This document shows, in pieces, positions 1 through 7,006 of a stretch of 10,681 nt of DNA. Positions within the stretch are counted from its first letter, which is position 1; each line of letters begins with the position of its first letter. This DNA is from Isohypsibius dastychi (lineage: Eukaryota; Tardigrada; Eutardigrada; Parachela; Isohypsibiidae). The notes beneath the pieces were generated by a model. That model ran no database searches, had not been told where the DNA came from, and saw nothing but the letters and a program-made list of their open reading frames with translations. The DNA lies in the NCBI GenBank assembly GCA_034696485.1, contig JAQIWT010001470.1:1-10681 (forward strand), read 5' to 3'. A program made the position numbers and the translations under genes.

Positions 1-9
1 CTAAATTCA

Positions 10-155
10 TTAGAAACATTTCCGGTGGACTTTTTCAAATATTTCCCGACGCGGCGTAAACAGCGGATGGCTTCCCCGCTGAAGAACTTCACGCTTACGT
101 TCCAGTGGTAAATACTTTCTGGTAGATCGCGTTTTTGCACGAGCTGGATTCATTG
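10..155 (-). CDS. Hcf: Probable HCF terminal exon with basic (NLS-like) tail
   Basis: A strong 3' splice site (pyrimidine-rich tract ending ttgtag at 156) is followed by a 48-codon stretch ending in TAA at 12-10, with TGA directly after it. Joining G at 873 to CA at 155 keeps frame and gives [19 protein letters not shown], then PLERKRE and [13 protein letters not shown]. Vertebrate HCF-1 has a basic nuclear-localisation tail at the same place, so this is a plausible replacement, although I see no residue-level match. Weak points are the gtggga donor and the 717-bp intron, the longest in the gene. The exon could instead start an unrelated protein at its own ATG (153-151). Confidence 0.5.
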
Positions 156-3100
156 CTACAAGTCAAGGGAAAACGAAAAAAGCTCGAGAATCAGAAATTC
201 AGAAACCACAACAATGCAGTGTTGGATAGTCGAGTCTATCTGACAAGGGGTCCATTATTCTTGAAGCGGAAATCCCCTTATTCAGCTCAATGCCAGACCC
301 TCCATTAAAAGTAGCTCATACGTCAGCTCGACGACACGAGTTTTTATTATTCTTGAAGCGAGCTATTCTTAGTGCGGAAGTCCACATGTACTGTGAAAAA
401 TACCATTCTAAATTACTATGGTTAGCTTCTCGCAGTTTGTTTTTGTTCTTCCTTGCGATTGAGTCATTGACAACGAATACGTACCCATCGCATCATTCCT
501 CGGAGCTACAGATATACCTGAGAGACAGCCAGCATAACATTCCGATTTCTAATGGAGCAGTTGCTACCAGCTTAAAAACAAAAGTAAACCGGCAAACAGT
601 TCGTTACCAAGCTGCCAACAAGAAAAACCGCGAGAACAATCATCAGTTCGTACAGCAACTATTACTCTGCTGAACCGAGAAAACGCTAACCATGGGTCAA
701 ACAACAACGTTTTGCAATGCAGTCTCAGGGATGTCAGAAGAGTCCACTCATCTCTGCTGGGGCATCGTATCTGAAAACCAACCAAAAAATGAGCTAAAGA
801 TGCTTCCGAGTTATTTAAGTTACTCTGGTTCCCGAAAACTTCAGAATAGTTAAATTTAAGACAATATCCCACCTTGAAGCCAGCGAACCTGAGTCGCAGG
901 TCCATAACCTTTCTCGTTTTTCGCGGCAATCCGAAATATAATAGCAGGCTTTTGCCCGCTACAATCATAGTAAGCGTGACGGAGATTATCATGGCTGATG
1001 ACACAAGTAGGCGTTGGATTATCATAGACTTTGACGAAAGATAACTGGCTGGTTGGAATGGGAACATCCGGCTTGGCGCTATTCGGCTTGGTGGCTAAAT
1101 ATACGGCATATTCTGTCACGGTATCGCCGTGATTTGCGGGAGCTTCCCATGTTAACAAAGCACCTTCCGGACACTAGAAAATAACATACAAATTATCAAA
1201 AAGTACGCATCTACGGCTGACAATTAGTTTCTAGCAAATGCCCCGATCTCTCGGACAGCAAAATACTCAAGATAATCAAAACAAAAGAATAAATGAGCCT
1301 CACTTTTGTAATTTTGATGTTCGAAGGGGCTCCGGGAAATCCAGGGAGACAAGTTTTGAAGGCGGACATTTCACTCCATGGCCCCCTTCCGCACAAATTC
1401 ATGCCAGCCACACGAAACTTGTAAGCCGTTCCTGGGAGTAAAGGATGCTTGACCATTCCTTTCGTAGAACAAACCCATCCTTTATCTGTCATTGTAATGT
1501 CCTAAGTAACAACAAGAAGCGATTTCAGTCTGGATATTATCAAACAGTTTTGAGCAGCCGAAACTGAAGACGAACTAGATGTTCGAGCTTGGCAAAGGTT
1601 CACCGTAAAATTGAAAAAAACGGGAATCTGACAGTTCATTTCTTGGAACTAGCTCTCTAAAAAATTTACTAACTCAACCATAAAAAATTTAATTCAATGG
1701 AGAATGCACTATACCTGTTGAGCTTCATCGTTCTGAGGGACATAGTAGCTGGTGACGCTGGCGTTCAATTCCGTGACAACTCCAACCGTATACCATAATT
1801 TAACAGGCGCTTCGTCCTTGGATTTCTCTTTCACCGGAGCCGGTGTAGGTGTCTCCAGTTTGGCGGTGACTTCCCCTGGCGGTGCAACAGCAGGTGGCGT
1901 GGGAGCCTTCACTGCCCCAACCTACAAACCATTTATTTTACAAAATCACAAAAATACGGAAGAAGCCGCTTATCAAATTGCTTCAAAAAACAATCAGATT
2001 TATTCTGCAAGTTGAGCATATTTCACTTCTCTGAGGTCTAGACTCAAGCGTATCAAGTACTTCACTTAGGATAAGATCTTACGGGTTCTGATGAGCTTTC
2101 CACGCTAGGAGGGGCTGCAGGTTCCTTCTTCTCTTCGGAATTCTCTGGAGCTATTACAGGCGATTCGAGTTTAATCGCTGGGGAACTATTTGTCCCGGGT
2201 GCAGTTGAGACTAACATAACCGGCTTGTTTGTCGCATTTGCAGCCTGAACAGCTTTAACCGGCTGCGTTGTCAATATGATCGTCGCCGGCTTCCCTGCCG
2301 GATTCGCATTCGAAACAGGACCTGAAAGCAAGCAGTCATATCTAATGGCTGCATTAGTAATCACCCATTGAATATGAGCTAGATTAATTTGCAGTCCACT
2401 TTATCCAAGAAGTAATCATACGTATCTCTCCCCTCGTTTCAATTTTCAAAACAATGAAGCCGGTTTGAACTCACCTCCAGCCTGAGGTACTAATTTGACC
2501 ATTCCAGCGACAGGAACAGCCGATCCTGGTGTCAGAGTAATGCCATGAGAAGCGCCAGGTTTCATAAGAGTGACATACTGTGCTCCACTCGGCAAATTCT
2601 TGGCTTGTGGAACGGAGACAGCCGTCTTACTCTGTGGGGTAGTATTCGTTGGAGTTATAACAATCGGGGTGGATGTTGTAGGTTTGGCGGCGGATGATGC
2701 AGCTTGAGATGGTACCTGAGATGGTGGCGATTCGTAAACTTGAATTTGGAGATGGTAACATTCAGCTGAAATTAAAATCAGATCCATACCACCACTTGAA
2801 AATGCTGCACACATTTTAAATTACAATAACCACATCAATGGCTAACCGCGACAAAATGAATGGTGCTTCTTACCGGTGGACGCGGAAGCCCAGTGGACGT
2901 CAAGAGAATTAGTGGATGCTCGAAGAAGTTGAACTTTGCCAGGGACAGATGGACGAACTGTTTCCAAATACCAGATGTCATTGCAGCATACCTAAAGAAT
3001 AACGTATATTTGTGGATGTTTGGTGAAATAGTACTGGTATTGTGGGGAATTCAATGAAACATAGAGGCTAACAAATCAACTACATTCGGCATGAAACGTA

Positions 3101-5415
3101 AGTATTAAATAATCTGATTCCGATTTCCGATCAACAGAAAGTACTACACAAAATAGAGCCTTCTTCCATCAAATTTTGAAACGTGAAATATCTCCAAAAC
3201 CGTCACAAGGATGCAAAACATTGGCTCAGGGAGACTACATAATCAAGAGCCGACGACCTACGAGATCACAGAGATTCAAGGGAGAACCATGCTAACCTGA
3301 TAATCGGTATCCTTCTCCTTCTTATATCCATCTCTGCCGGACCAAACGTACATCCTGTTATGGACCATGGTGGCGCTATGTCCCGCTCTCGGTTTCGGGG
3401 CTGCTGTCTTCTCGTCAAATGTATAGCTATCCCACCTCAAATTCTCTGAAAGTAACAAAATCCCGTGAAATACACTTCAAAGTAATTTAAGATTTTAAAT
3501 TCATGAAATACGTAATCTGGAAGCATTCAACAGAATCTACAATTCATGTGTTGATACTGATAGTATAAACATCAATTACTTTACACAACAATTACGGAAT
3601 CATCACAGATCCAAAAGCAATACTCAACAAGAAAAAAGTACATCCGGAAGAAATGTCCAGCCCATTCCCTTACCCAAATCGAAAACTCCCAAGCTATTGG
3701 TACATTTCCACGCTTTCTGCATCATCGTCAGATTTCCAACCGTCTCGTTACTCTCCTTATCCTTCTCCAATGAACGGGGAACCCATCCTCCGAATACGAA
3801 CATCTTATTATGTCCAACAACAGCTGAATGCAGACTTCGTGGTGACGGGGGTATTCCCGAAAGAACAGGCTTCAACCATGTCATCGTCTCTACAAAAAAG
3901 CACTTATGAAAGAGGGACACTATTATCACAAACCATTTCGAATAAAAAATTACTCATTTACTTCAATATTTCAAAACAAAAAGGATGAAACACCTCAACG
4001 TTAAAGCATATTTCTACACAACTAAAAAGATACTGCTAAGCAAAACATATTCGGTGAAAAACCCCCAAAATAATGCTTCTTTCGTAATACGGTAGACAAT
4101 GAATTTCAATTCTTAGTCGTAAAATAATCACTTCCCAGATATTTAGTTAAAATATTTTTGACAACAAGTCTTTCCCCATGTTTCCAGAAGTATTCGAAAT
4201 ATCGAGTTCTTCGAGAATAACCACATACCAAGATCCAATAACCACAAATCGCCCAGCCGATTTCCCATCATTCCTCCATAGAGTACAAGAAAATCCTTCT
4301 GATCGGCTGTCCCTTCATTCTTCTTCCAAAGAACCACCGTATGCGATTCGCGAGGTGAGGGAACAGTTCCATGTGTTTCCGGGATATCCCATTGATGAGG
4401 CGTCTTGGAGATGTCCAAAACATAAAAATCGTTCAAATATCTGCAAAACAAACAAAGAATGATAAGCCAATTTCTTCAACATTTTAAAGATCGCAAAATC
4501 TAGAACTAGACAGGCAGAAAATATCGATTTGTTCACGAACACGTCCGCTGAAAAATTTACATTTCCGGCAGCGTAAATAATTCACCTAGCCGTCTGAGAC
4601 TTTGATTCCGGTGAGGCATTACACAATCCTCCGAACATAAAAATACGTTTGTTGACCAACGTGAAAGAATGACCAAGTCGGGGACAAGGTGGGGGTCCAT
4701 TTCGAGGCGGTTTCGGTCTGAGCTTCTTCCATTCCCATTTCGTCGCTTGTAATTCATACAAATCGCCCGAATATTTCCCAAACTCCAGCATCCCTCCAAA
4801 CACCAACAACCGAGTGTTCTCCACAACAAATCCAAATGCCGCACATCCAGGCGGGGTATCACCCTTGCAAGCGGGAATAAACCAAGTGTTCTGATCTGGA
4901 AATCAGAATGATTACAGCTTAATGGTAACAGTTCCTGTACAAATGGCTAGAGCTGCTACGGGAAATGGCCAGCTCCACCGCAATTAAAATCTCTGCCTAA
5001 TAGGTGGCGCTTCAACGTTAAGATGGTACTGGCCTTCAAAATGGCTACCCACCGGTGTGCACCTTCGATTCAATTCCCGTTCAAGTGAACAACTGCCCAT
5101 TGAGAAAAATAAAATATAAATAAGTACTCTATGAGTAATTGCCGAAAAAATCTGAAGGAAACAACGTCAAATTCACTTTCCGTGTTCAACAGCTCGCAAA
5201 TTCCACAATTTTGACTCACTGGTATTAAAGACATGGAGCTCGTCGACGATGCCTTCGTTTCCCCCGCCAAAGACGATAATGAGTTCCTTTATTTGGACCG
5301 CACGATGGCCGTGACGGGGCTTGGGTTTGGTGAAGGATGATCCAGTTGGAACGGAATCGACAATTTTCTTCCATTTGTAAGGTTGCAACGCGTCGCCAGA
5401 TGCCACCGTCGCCAT
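10..5415 (-). CDS. Hcf: Host cell factor (HCF) homologue, short form, 12 coding exons
   Basis: HCF is a nuclear scaffold. Its Kelch propeller binds (D/E)HxY-motif factors and it recruits chromatin enzymes such as SET1/MLL, Sin3-HDAC, OGT and BAP1. Coding segments: 5415-5220, 4895-4586, 4440-4229, 3889-3674, 3445-3297, 2991-2874, 2765-2475, 2321-2083, 1921-1715, 1501-1304, 1173-873 and probably 155-10, with GT-AG junctions that keep frame. Predicted length is 860 residues, or 817 if exon 11 reads through to the TAA at 858-856. Order: Kelch repeats 1-361, with FGG/YGG doublets; N-terminal self-association segment about 374-412; Pro/Ala/Thr/Ser/Val-rich linker about 413-615; fibronectin-III region about 619-812; basic tail. 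An in-frame TAG lies nine bases before the ATG. No HCF-PRO (CETHETGTT) repeat or taspase-1-like site is visible, whereas vertebrate HCF-1 is about 2,000 residues and cleaved. The size resembles nematode HCF-1. Family assignment is very secure; the last exon is inferred. Confidence 0.95.
156..872 (-). other. HCF intron 11, or alternative 3' UTR
   Basis: This stretch is either the last HCF intron or the 3' UTR of the read-through form. A minus-strand AATAAA lies at 348-343, about 510 nt past the exon 11 stop, and could serve the short form. A perfect 15-base direct repeat (ATTATTCTTGAAGCG) sits at 254-268 and 346-360. The plus-strand open frame at 290-673 has no recognisable family or domain and I do not call it a gene. 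Confidence 0.5.
343..348 (-). terminator. Candidate poly(A) signal for the short HCF isoform
   Basis: AATAAA on the minus strand, as part of AATAATAAA, downstream of the exon 11 read-through stop at 856. It is about 500 nt past the stop, a reasonable 3' UTR length. It would be skipped or ignored if exon 11 is spliced to 155-10. No downstream GU-rich element was assessed in detail. Confidence 0.3.
873..1173 (-). CDS. Hcf: HCF exon 11: second fibronectin-III repeat
   Basis: Covers residues 713-812 plus one base. The acceptor is ttttctag. It reads [41 protein letters not shown] and TQVRWLQ. The vertebrate proteins continue past RWLQ into a basic nuclear-localisation tail. Here the frame would continue only five codons (GGILS) to TAA at 858-856 unless the donor CAAG|gtggga at 873/872 is used. 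Confidence 0.94.
1304..1501 (-). CDS. Hcf: HCF exon 10: fibronectin-III core
   Basis: Covers residues 647-712. The acceptor is tacttag, the donor AAA|gtgagg. It contains [20 protein letters not shown], then [17 protein letters not shown] and IKITK. This is one of the most conserved HCF segments and is nearly identical to the vertebrate protein over about forty residues. Confidence 0.95.
1715..1921 (-). CDS. Hcf: HCF exon 9: linker end and start of the fibronectin-III region
   Basis: Covers residues 578-646, phase 0 at both ends. The acceptor is tttgtag, the donor CAG|gtatag. The first forty residues are Pro/Ala/Lys-rich. From about residue 619 it reads [21 protein letters not shown], aligning with the start of SAS1C in human HCF-1 (W-x-x-V-G-V). 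Confidence 0.92.
2083..2321 (-). CDS. Hcf: HCF exon 8: second half of the linker
   Basis: Covers residues 498-577. The acceptor is gctttcag, the donor CCC|gtaaga. Composition is Ala/Pro/Thr/Val-rich and then acidic-basic (ENSEEKKEP). It has motifs like [14 protein letters not shown] that echo the repetitive HCF-1 middle region. No proteolytic-repeat signature is visible. Confidence 0.88.
2475..2765 (-). CDS. Hcf: HCF exon 7: end of SAS1N and first half of the linker
   Basis: Covers residues 401-498. The acceptor is aatttcag after an AT-rich tract, the donor G|gtgagt. It opens with [12 protein letters not shown], the second half of the SAS1N strand pair, then becomes rich in Ser, Pro, Thr, Val and Gln. 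This matches the low-complexity basic region of other HCFs, with fragments such as QYVTLMKPG and [10 protein letters not shown]. Confidence 0.9.
2874..2991 (-). CDS. Hcf: HCF exon 6: propeller end and start of the self-association segment
   Basis: Covers residues 362-401 (the last one split) and is too short to stand out as an open frame. The acceptor is tctttag, the donor G|gtaaga. It encodes [11 protein letters not shown], closing the Kelch domain, followed by [20 protein letters not shown]. That segment aligns with the human self-association region SAS1N, which supplies strands to the first fibronectin-III fold. Confidence 0.93.
2992..3296 (-). other. HCF intron 5
   Basis: A 305-bp intron (gttagc...tctttag). 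Flanking exons join as GYKK...[10 protein letters not shown], matching the family without a gap. I see nothing else in it. The plus-strand open frame at 2860-3057 is the antisense shadow of exon 6 plus intron. Confidence 0.85.
3297..3445 (-). CDS. Hcf: HCF exon 5: Kelch blade 6
   Basis: Covers residues 312-361. The acceptor is tttcag, the donor CAG|gttagc. It reads [12 protein letters not shown], then [27 protein letters not shown]. The WSGRDGY signature closes the HCF propeller. The donor is less consensus-like than the others but leaves phase 0 and joins directly to [10 protein letters not shown]. Confidence 0.94.
3674..3889 (-). CDS. Hcf: HCF exon 4: Kelch blade 5
   Basis: Covers residues 240-312. 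The acceptor is tttgtag, the donor G|gtaagg. Contains [31 protein letters not shown] and [13 protein letters not shown] charged insert (about [17 protein letters not shown]) separates the GGW motif from WKCTN, as in other HCFs. Two plus-strand open frames opposite it are antisense shadows. Confidence 0.95.
3890..4228 (-). other. HCF intron 3
   Basis: A 339-bp GT-AG intron (gtatgt...tttgtag), AT-rich, with no open frame resembling a domain and no repeat that I can support. The flanking exons join within the conserved Kelch sequence, so no coding exon is missing. Confidence 0.85.
4229..4440 (-). CDS. Hcf: HCF exon 3: Kelch blade 4
   Basis: Covers residues 169-240. The acceptor is tttgcag, the donor G|gtatgt. 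It reads [11 protein letters not shown], then WDIP...[13 protein letters not shown], then [18 protein letters not shown], all standard HCF Kelch sequence. The segment between, with [10 protein letters not shown], is the usual variable loop. Confidence 0.95.
4586..4895 (-). CDS. Hcf: HCF exon 2: Kelch blades 2-3
   Basis: Covers residues 66-169 (the last one split). The acceptor is ttccag at 4896 and the donor AG|gtgaat at 4585. It includes [39 protein letters not shown] and [13 protein letters not shown]. Residue P135 here aligns with human HCF-1 P134, the position hit in the tsBN67 cell-cycle mutant. The exon runs up to the FGGL doublet and then a variable stretch. Confidence 0.95.
4896..5219 (-). 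other. HCF intron 1 with YY1/Pho-like motif cluster
   Basis: A GT-AG intron (gtgagt...ttccag) of 324 bp. On the plus strand it holds AAATGGC at 4941-4947, 4963-4969 and 5039-5045 (the last is AAAATGGC from 5038), plus AAGATGG at 5020-5026. The ATGGC/GCCAT core is the binding core of YY1 in vertebrates and Pho in flies, and first-intron clusters of such sites are a known regulatory arrangement. No exon is needed here: exon 1 and exon 2 join in frame to give the conserved protein. Confidence 0.6.
5220..5415 (-). CDS. Hcf: HCF exon 1: start codon and Kelch blade 1
   Basis: Encodes residues 1-65. It contains [28 protein letters not shown] and NT, which are near-identical to animal HCF-1. The ATG (5415-5413) has G at +4 and an in-frame TAG upstream. 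The donor is A|gtgagt at 5220/5219. Reading past it gives a short nonconserved tail, whereas splicing to 4895 restores the family sequence NxxxWFIPA. The bases TTTGATAG just before the ATG could also be a 3' splice site for an upstream noncoding exon or a spliced leader; I cannot tell which. Confidence 0.95.
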
Positions 5416-5830
5416 ATCAGCCTATCAAAGCTCGGGAATAATTCAGGAAACCTAAGAATGACGGGGTATTTTCCAAAGATGGTGCTTAAGGTGCAGCTGG
5501 AGGAGGTTCGATAATCTAAGCACAAAATTCCCAAAATGAAGAATCCAAAAACCAAACATGGCAATGGACTGGAGTAGGTGTGTCCCGTAAATGTACACAA
5601 CGCTAGGCCTACGCATACTATGAACGCACAACGCGGTCAACTTCTTTCTGCTTCCTGGGGATTCTTCTCTTTTTCTGGACTTTATCGGGCAAGAAACACA
5701 AGTGTTTTTGTAGCATAACAGAAAGCGGCCAGAGCAAAAGCATCCATGTACCAAACAAAAGTGGTTCTAGTAGGAATATGGTATGCGATTAAGAATTTCA
5801 CTCGGCCTCCTAGCGCTGCAATCATCAACA

Positions 5831-5860
5831 ATGGCCGAATTGGTCAAACCGAACGGCCAT
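5831..5860. promoter_or_regulatory. ATGGCCG palindrome with inverted CCAAT box
   Basis: ATGGCCG (5831-5837) and its exact inverse CGGCCAT (5854-5860) are separated by 16 bp, and the left half runs into ATTGG (5839-5843), an inverted CCAAT box. ATGGC is the YY1/Pho core, and CCAAT boxes are NF-Y sites typical of TATA-poor promoters. It lies about 420 bp upstream of the HCF start codon. Function is inferred. Confidence 0.4.
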
Positions 5861-6054
5861 ATACGGCAAATTAAATTTATAAACCCAATTTGGCTGCAGC
5901 TACCGGATAAATAAACGTCAAATAAGGCGCCCAAAATTTGAGATTGTAAAATCATGAAACCATCGGGCCAGAATCCACGCCCCCAGCCACATACTATAGG
6001 CTGTCTGCTCCGAGTCGGAAACAACAGCTGATCGATTCAAAATACCCTCATGCC

Positions 6055-6098
6055 ACCGGGTACTAATGCACCTCATTTAGGTGCGCCGGCAGTACGGT
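6055..6098. other. Imperfect stem-loop
   Basis: ACCG-GG-TACT (6055-6064) pairs with AGTACGGT (6091-6098), and inside it GCACCT (6068-6073) pairs with AGGTGC (6079-6084) around a CATTT loop. That makes fourteen Watson-Crick pairs with an internal loop of 3 versus 6 bases; the six-base side is the self-complementary GCCGGC. If transcription of HCF starts near 6098 it would lie at the very 5' end of the mRNA. Confidence 0.45.
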
Positions 6099-6121
6099 AG
6101 GTACTTCACAAGTCAGCAAGT

Positions 6122-6129
6122 TATTTATA
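6122..6129 (-). promoter_or_regulatory. Possible TATA box for HCF
   Basis: TATAAATA reads on the minus strand (6129 to 6122), about 700 bp upstream of the HCF ATG. A start about 30 bp downstream would fall near 6098, exactly at the edge of the stem-loop. The motif alone is weak evidence in AT-rich intergenic DNA. Confidence 0.25.
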
Positions 6130-6435
6130 CGGTGCGTCGCAATTATAACCCGCTGAAGTTCCCGCTAACGGGGAAATACGACAACTCCTTAAAGACGATG
6201 AGCGAAATGCACTTGACCATCATATCGATAGTACCGCAGACCGGTTGTGGTCAAGATATTCTTGCATGGACCCCGCTCACATACAGCCACACTAGATTCT
6301 ACTAGTGGTCGCCAAGTCGAGATCCGATCCGAGCACTTGAGGGAAACGGGAGAGAAATGGCTGAGTGTGGAACTGACTGCTAACAGTTTTCAAAATTCTT
6401 TTACGGTCACTCTCCAATCTCAACTCTGTAACACA

Positions 6436-6441
6436 TTTATT
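6436..6441 (-). terminator. Candidate poly(A) signal of RYBP
   Basis: AATAAA on the minus strand, 261 nt past the RYBP stop codon at 6704-6702. It is the first canonical hexamer I noticed downstream of the stop, and it leaves about 300 bp before the possible HCF TATA box. Confidence 0.5.
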
Positions 6442-6701
6442 AGTTTCTCATCACATAACATTTTGTAACCGAGTGATTAAAAAAGGTCTTCTAACAGAAC
6501 AGAATGAATGACTTGGCACGGAGACACTACTAACAACATCTCGAAGAATGGCAACGAATTAGAAAATTCGGAATCAAATCCTTGACTTCGTAAGCCAAGT
6601 CCCGACACAAAAAGAACAAACTACAAAAAGGATCAACAAAATTTCGGACAAGAAAGAACACACGGTGGGCGAGACTGTGTAAAAAAAATCAGTGTACCAA
6701 A

Positions 6702-7006
6702 CTAATCATCCAGCTCATCAGATATCTCACCCAAGTCCGACAGAATGAGCTCTTCAAAATCCAGCTTAATCCCATCGTGAATGATTGTGAAGACGGCAAA
6801 AGGTCCCTGCTCAATTTGCAAAGCTTTCTTTATACTTTTCGATCTCGGTTCATCAAGGGAGTTAACAGAGTCCGACTGGGAGTTCGATGTCGACTTGCGC
6901 TTCTTCGCGATTTTAAACGGAGAACTTGAGGAAGAAGAGGCCTGAGGCGGAGTGGAAACAGTGTTGCATGAGCTTTCCGTTTCCGAACGGTTAGAAGAAG
7001 ACGAAC
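6702..7006 (-). CDS. RYBP: RYBP exon 4: Ser-rich stretch, NLS-like motif and C-terminus
   Basis: The acceptor is tgtcttctag and the stop TAG at 6704-6702. It opens with a Ser-run, then PFKIAKKRKSTS (likely nuclear localisation), PRSKSIKKALQIEQ, a hydrophobic, strand-like GPFAVFTIIHDGIKLDF, and an acidic end. The hydrophobic stretch is the best candidate for the RING1B-binding hairpin, but identity with vertebrate RYBP is low there. Confidence 0.85.

Larger units (their letters stand above)
5416..6701. promoter_or_regulatory. Interval between HCF and RYBP: HCF promoter/leader and RYBP 3' UTR
   Basis: About 1.29 kb with no supportable protein-coding gene. From the RYBP side it should hold that gene's 3' UTR (minus-strand AATAAA at 6441-6436), then a minus-strand TATAAATA (6129-6122), a stem-loop (6055-6098) and an ATGGCCG palindrome (5831-5860) before the HCF ATG. 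Short open frames on both strands (for example 5452-5754 minus and 6081-6305 plus) show no domain signature. A noncoding HCF leader exon may be hidden here. Confidence 0.55.

Noticed and set aside
10-155. Terminal basic exon as the start of a pogo/Tigger-type transposase
   Set aside because: The [15 protein letters not shown] segment loosely recalls transposase helix-turn-helix starts, but the frame stops after 47 codons and no terminal inverted repeat is visible; the in-phase HCF tail is simpler.
290-673. Plus-strand open frame of 127 codons in the HCF 3' region
   Set aside because: No domain, no membrane or signal pattern that is convincing, and it lies inside the probable last intron or 3' UTR of HCF on the opposite strand.
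564-1067. Minus-strand open frame overlapping HCF exon 11 in another frame
   Set aside because: Its frame is displaced by the exon that encodes the conserved fibronectin-III sequence; it is a shadow.
3653-3988. Plus-strand open frames opposite HCF exon 4
   Set aside because: They are antisense to a highly conserved Kelch exon, and the translation has no family resemblance.
5452-5754. Minus-strand 100-codon open frame just upstream of HCF
   Set aside because: It has no homology that I recognise, includes Cys- and Arg-rich patches with no domain spacing, and an in-frame stop separates the HCF start from upstream sequence.
6081-6468. Two overlapping plus-strand open frames between RYBP and HCF
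   Set aside because: Neither shows a domain, splice support or a convincing start context; the interval is better explained as 3' UTR plus promoter.
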